64,000 nt of DNA, taken from NCBI RefSeq assembly GCF_022458865.1, contig NZ_JAJNMU010000027.1, forward strand, positions 49,915 to 113,914, in the 5' to 3' direction. The notes beneath the pieces were generated by a model that saw nothing but the letters and a program-made list of their open reading frames with translations, was not told the origin of the DNA and searched no databases. The stretch comes from Paenibacillus periandrae. GTDB taxonomy: Bacteria > Bacillota > Bacilli > Paenibacillales > NBRC-103111. Below are positions 60,964 to 64,000 of this stretch, piece after piece (within the stretch, counting starts at the first letter, position 1; each line of letters starts with the position of its first letter). The translations under genes were made by a program, and so were the position numbers.

Positions 60964-63900
60964 ATGATGAAAAAGTTAGCGGGTTTGCTTGTGTTTTTTG
61001 TAATGTTCAGTATTGTTTCTCCATTTTTCAGTAATTCTTTAACGGCTGAGGGTTACACAAATGACGTGATCCCACCGAGTAAGCCTGCTAACGTTCACTA
61101 TCAGGATGTGAGCTACAACAGTGTAAAACTTAACTGGTCCCCCTCTATTGATAATATTGGTGTGGTAAGTTATGACGTATATAACGGGAACGGTCTGTTG
61201 GGCACGGTGTCTAGCGTGACGTACTCCGTGTATGAACTCATTCCTAATGCTACTTACAATATTACGATTAAAGCCCGAGATGCAGCAGGTAATGTTTCTG
61301 TACCCAGTGATCTTGTATCTTTCACAACGTTACCTGTTTCTCAACCTTTAGCTTTATTGGGATCTGTAATGGCTCCGCAAAATGTAAGAGTATTAAATCA
61401 TTCAGGTACGAGCGTGAGCTTGGCATGGGATGCCGTGACAGACGGAGGGGTTACCAGCTACGAGGTTTACAACGGAAATTCATTAGCGGGTACGTCGACA
61501 GAAACCGGCTATATGGTAAATGGACTGACCGGAGGGGAGACGTATACCTTTACGGTAAAAGCAAAAAATACAGCGGGCAACACTTCGCCAGCCAGCGACT
61601 CGGTAAATGTACGGGCAATAGGAGAAGTACTGCGCAACGGAGGCTTTGAGACGTATGTGAGCGGTCCGACAGCAGCAGAATGGGTGCTGGATCAGGATAC
61701 AGGTGTAACCTCAACGGGAGGCAGCAACACGACGACGGTGTGGGAAGGAACGCGTGCACAGCAGATCAGTGCGAGTGGAACCGTGACGGACAGCTCGAGC
61801 TGGATCTGGCAGACCGCGAACGTGGCAGCAAACCAATCGTACAAGATGAGTGGGCGAATAAAGATAGAGTCCTTGACGCAGGCGAAGGCCAGATTCTATG
61901 CATTCTTTTTGGATGCGAACGAGAATTTCTTGGATTGGACCTATGTGGATTATACAGAAGTCACTAGCGGTTACCAGAATGCGCAACTGATTGGTACAAC
62001 ACCGGCCAACACGGCAAAGGTACGTGTGTATGTGGGGCTGCGTGGCGTGAACAATGCATGGACGGGAAGCATGCTTGTCGATGATATGCATTTTCAAGTA
62101 TTGGATTTAACCGCAGCTCCGGTTAAACCGACGAACGTGAAAGCAACGGGTGTTACGGGTACAAGCGTGAGCTTGGCATGGGACGCCGTGACAGACGGAG
62201 GGGTTACCAGCTACGAGATTTACAACGGAAACTCATTAGCGGGTACGTCGACAGAAACCGGCTATACGGCAAGTGGATTGACCGGAGGGGAGACGTATAC
62301 CTTTACGGTAAAAGCAAAAAATGCGTTAGGCAGCACTTCTCCAGCTAGCGACCCGATAAGTGCACGAGCAATAGGAGAAGTACTGCGCAACGGAGGCTTT
62401 GAGACGTATGTGAGCGGTCCGACAGCAGCGGAATGGGTGCTGGATCAGGATACAGGTGTAACCTCAACGGGAGGCAGCAACACGACGACGGTGTGGGAAG
62501 GAACGTATGCACAGCAGATCAGCGCGAGTGGAACCGTGACGGACAGCTCGACCTGGATCTGGCAGACTGCCAACGTGGCAGCAAATCAATCGTACAAGAT
62601 GAGTGGGCGAATAAAGATAGATTCCTTGACGCAGGCGAAGGCCAGATTCTATGCATTCTTTTTGGATGCGAACGAGAATTTCTTGGATTGGACCTATGTG
62701 GATTATACAGAAGTCACTAGCGGTTACCAGAATGCGCAACTGATTGGTACAACACCAGCCAACACGGCAAAGGTACGTGTGTATGTGGGGCTGCGTGGCG
62801 TGAACAATGCATGGACGGGAAACATGCTTGTCGATGATATGCATTTTCAAGTAATGGATTTAACCGCAGCTCCCGTTAAACCGACGAACGTGAAAGCAAC
62901 GGGTGTTACGGGTACGAGCGTGAGCTTGGCATGGGATGCCGTGACAGACGGAGGGGTTACCAGCTACGAGGTTTACAACGGAAATTCATTAGCGGGTACG
63001 TCGACAGAAACCGGCTATATGGTAAATGGACTGACCGGAGGGGAGACGTATACCTTTACGGTAAAAGCAAAAAATACAGCGGGCAACACTTCGCCAGCCA
63101 GCGACCCGATAAGTGCACGAGCAATAGGAGAAGTACTGCGCAACGGAGGCTTTGAGACGTATGTGAGCGGTCCGACAGCAGCGGAATGGGTGCTGGATCA
63201 GGATACAGGTGTAACCTCAACGGGAGGCAGCAACACGACGACGGTGTGGGAAGGAACGTATGCACAGCAGATCAGCGCGAGTGGAACCGTGACGGACAGC
63301 TCGACCTGGATCTGGCAGACTGCCAACGTGGCAGCAAATCAATCGTACAAGATGAGTGGGCGAATAAAGATAGATTCCTTGACGCAGGCGAAGGCCAGAT
63401 TCTATGCATTCTTTTTGGATGCGAACGAGAATTTCTTGGATTGGACCTATGTGGATTATACAGAAGTCACTAGCGGTTACCAGAATGCGCAACTGATTGG
63501 TACAACACCGGCCAACACGGCAAAGGTACGTGTGTATGTGGGGCTGCGTGGCGTGAACAATGCATGGACGGGAAGCATGCTTGTCGATGATATGCATTTT
63601 CAAGTATTGGATTTAACCGCAGCTCCCGTTAAACCGACGAACGTGAAAGCAACGGGTGTTACGGGTACAAGCGTGAGCTTGGCATGGGACGCCGTGACAG
63701 ACGGAGGGGTTACCAGCTACGAGATTTACAACGGAAACTCATTAGCGGGTACGTCGACAGAAACCGGCTATATGGTAAATGGACTGACCGGAGGGGAGAC
63801 GTATACCTTTACGGTAAAAGCAAAAAATGCGTTAGGCAGCACTTCTCCAGCTAGCGACTCGGTAAATGTACGGGCAATAGGAGAAGTACTGCGCAACGGA

Positions 63901-64000
63901 GGCTTTGAGACGTATGTGAGCGGTCCGACAGCAGCGGAATGGGTGCTGGATCAGGATACAGGTGTAACCTCAACGGGAGGCAGCAACACGACGACGGTGT
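60964..64000 (+). CDS. Secreted multidomain Fn3 / CBM-like repeat protein, incomplete at window end
   Basis: The frame is open from ATG 60964 (AAGGGG at 60953-60958) to the window edge, over 1010 codons with no stop. A signal peptide of about 30 residues (MMKKLAGLLVFFVMFSIVSP) is followed by a divergent Fn3 domain (residues about 35-125), then units of Fn3 (GTSVSLAWDAVTDGGVTSYE) plus a jelly-roll CBM4/9-like module (NGGFETYVSGPTAAEW to SMLVDDMHFQV). Such proteins are secreted glycan-active enzymes or surface adhesins in which a catalytic domain often comes later; none is seen here. The copies are nearly identical in DNA. Confidence 0.85.
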   Translation, partial: MMKKLAGLLVFFVMFSIVSPFFSNSLTAEGYTNDVIPPSKPANVHYQDVSYNSVKLNWSPSIDNIGVVSYDVYNGNGLLGTVSSVTYSVYELIPNATYNITIKARDAAGNVSVPSDLVSFTTLPVSQPLALLGSVMAPQNVRVLNHSGTSVSLAWDAVTDGGVTSYEVYNGNSLAGTSTETGYMVNGLTGGETYTFTVKAKNTAGNTSPASDSVNVRAIGEVLRNGGFETYVSGPTAAEWVLDQDTGVTSTGGSNTTTVWEGTRAQQISASGTVTDSSSWIWQTANVAANQSYKMSGRIKIESLTQAKARFYAFFLDANENFLDWTYVDYTEVTSGYQNAQLIGTTPANTAKVRVYVGLRGVNNAWTGSMLVDDMHFQVLDLTAAPVKPTNVKATGVTGTSVSLAWDAVTDGGVTSYEIYNGNSLAGTSTETGYTASGLTGGETYTFTVKAKNALGSTSPASDPISARAIGEVLRNGGFETYVSGPTAAEWVLDQDTGVTSTGGSNTTTVWEGTYAQQISASGTVTDSSTWIWQTANVAANQSYKMSGRIKIDSLTQAKARFYAFFLDANENFLDWTYVDYTEVTSGYQNAQLIGTTPANTAKVRVYVGLRGVNNAWTGNMLVDDMHFQVMDLTAAPVKPTNVKATGVTGTSVSLAWDAVTDGGVTSYEVYNGNSLAGTSTETGYMVNGLTGGETYTFTVKAKNTAGNTSPASDPISARAIGEVLRNGGFETYVSGPTAAEWVLDQDTGVTSTGGSNTTTVWEGTYAQQISASGTVTDSSTWIWQTANVAANQSYKMSGRIKIDSLTQAKARFYAFFLDANENFLDWTYVDYTEVTSGYQNAQLIGTTPANTAKVRVYVGLRGVNNAWTGSMLVDDMHFQVLDLTAAPVKPTNVKATGVTGTSVSLAWDAVTDGGVTSYEIYNGNSLAGTSTETGYMVNGLTGGETYTFTVKAKNALGSTSPASDSVNVRAIGEVLRNGGFETYVSGPTAAEWVLDQDTGVTSTGGSNTTTV
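61405..64000 (+). repeat. Tandem 753-bp repeats (3.4 copies in window)
   Basis: The GGTACxAGC...TGGGA landmark recurs at 61405, 62158, 62911 and 63664, each 753 bases (251 codons) apart. Each unit encodes one Fn3 and one CBM-like domain. Differences between copies are few and shared in patches (for example GTATATGGTAAAT in units 1 and 3, TATACGGCAAGT in unit 2), a sign of unequal crossing-over and gene conversion. The array continues past the window. Confidence 0.9.

Noticed and set aside
61711..63603. Repeated 128-residue and 69-residue minus-strand frames and 95-residue plus-strand frames
   Set aside because: They recur because the DNA is tandemly repeated; the Fn3/CBM frame is continuous, has a signal peptide and known domain patterns.
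1..64000. tRNA, rRNA or prophage genes
   Set aside because: I saw no cloverleaf, ribosomal RNA segment or phage structural gene anywhere in the window.

Overview
The window looks like chromosome from a Gram-positive, mid-GC, spore-former-type Firmicute, most probably Paenibacillus or a close relative. I infer this from the strong Shine-Dalgarno sequences, sigma-A-like promoters, U-tailed hairpin terminators, LplB/YtcP/LipO-type sugar importers without their own ATPase, a perfect CcpA (cre) box, and B. subtilis-like gene sets (OpuC, MurR/MurQ/NagZ, YvfRSTU). The species is not proven.

Positions 1-3500 differ from the rest. The DNA is visibly AT-rich and holds short genes separated by five copies of a 130-215 bp, highly structured repeat with the architecture of an integron attC site: outer core boxes xxTAAC...GTTAxx, then an inner inverted repeat, then variable hairpins. 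The start and end of each gene-bearing unit are complementary to each other, as expected for integron gene cassettes. The cassettes carry a frameshifted Nudix hydrolase, an unknown MGLDYSY-type protein, a nucleotidyltransferase and a reverse-oriented RelE-type toxin-antitoxin module with a broken toxin. No integrase is in the window. This cassette array is the best candidate for an undescribed system.

3.8-8.4 kb: a GntR plus RCK_C (BusR-like) regulator precedes a four-gene OpuC-type osmoprotectant importer, with an inverted repeat overlapping the opuC promoter. 8.5-13.1 kb: LacI regulator, L-fucose/D-arabinose isomerase and ribulokinase in one operon. 13.2-18 kb: housekeeping genes (guanine deaminase, metallophosphoesterase, SAM decarboxylase, MFS permease). 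18.1-27.6 kb: a cell-wall recycling locus (NagZ, MurR, serine hydrolase, ABC importer, MurK-like kinase, MurQ) in which an ABC importer stands where B. subtilis has the MurP PTS. 27.7-35.9 kb: assorted single genes (CorA, SdpI-like, shikimate dehydrogenase-like, thioesterase, HrpB helicase, lactonase-like amidohydrolase). 35.9-44.3 kb: PPK2, a YvfRSTU-like ABC plus two-component operon, a UAP1-like pyrophosphorylase, a BASS transporter and a DUF445 protein.

44.3-55.0 kb: a carbohydrate catabolic island. A ROK regulator is divergent from fucU and an aldo-keto reductase. After these a cre-controlled operon encodes a TIM-barrel isomerase, a Gfo/Idh dehydrogenase, an oligosaccharide ABC importer and two tandem D-2-hydroxyacid dehydrogenases. 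55.1-60.3 kb: a PadR regulator with two palindromes around its own promoter, a GDSL esterase and a heterodimeric ABC exporter. 60.96 kb to the end: the start of a large secreted protein built from nearly identical 753-bp (251-residue) units, each an Fn3 domain plus a CBM-like domain; it runs off the window.
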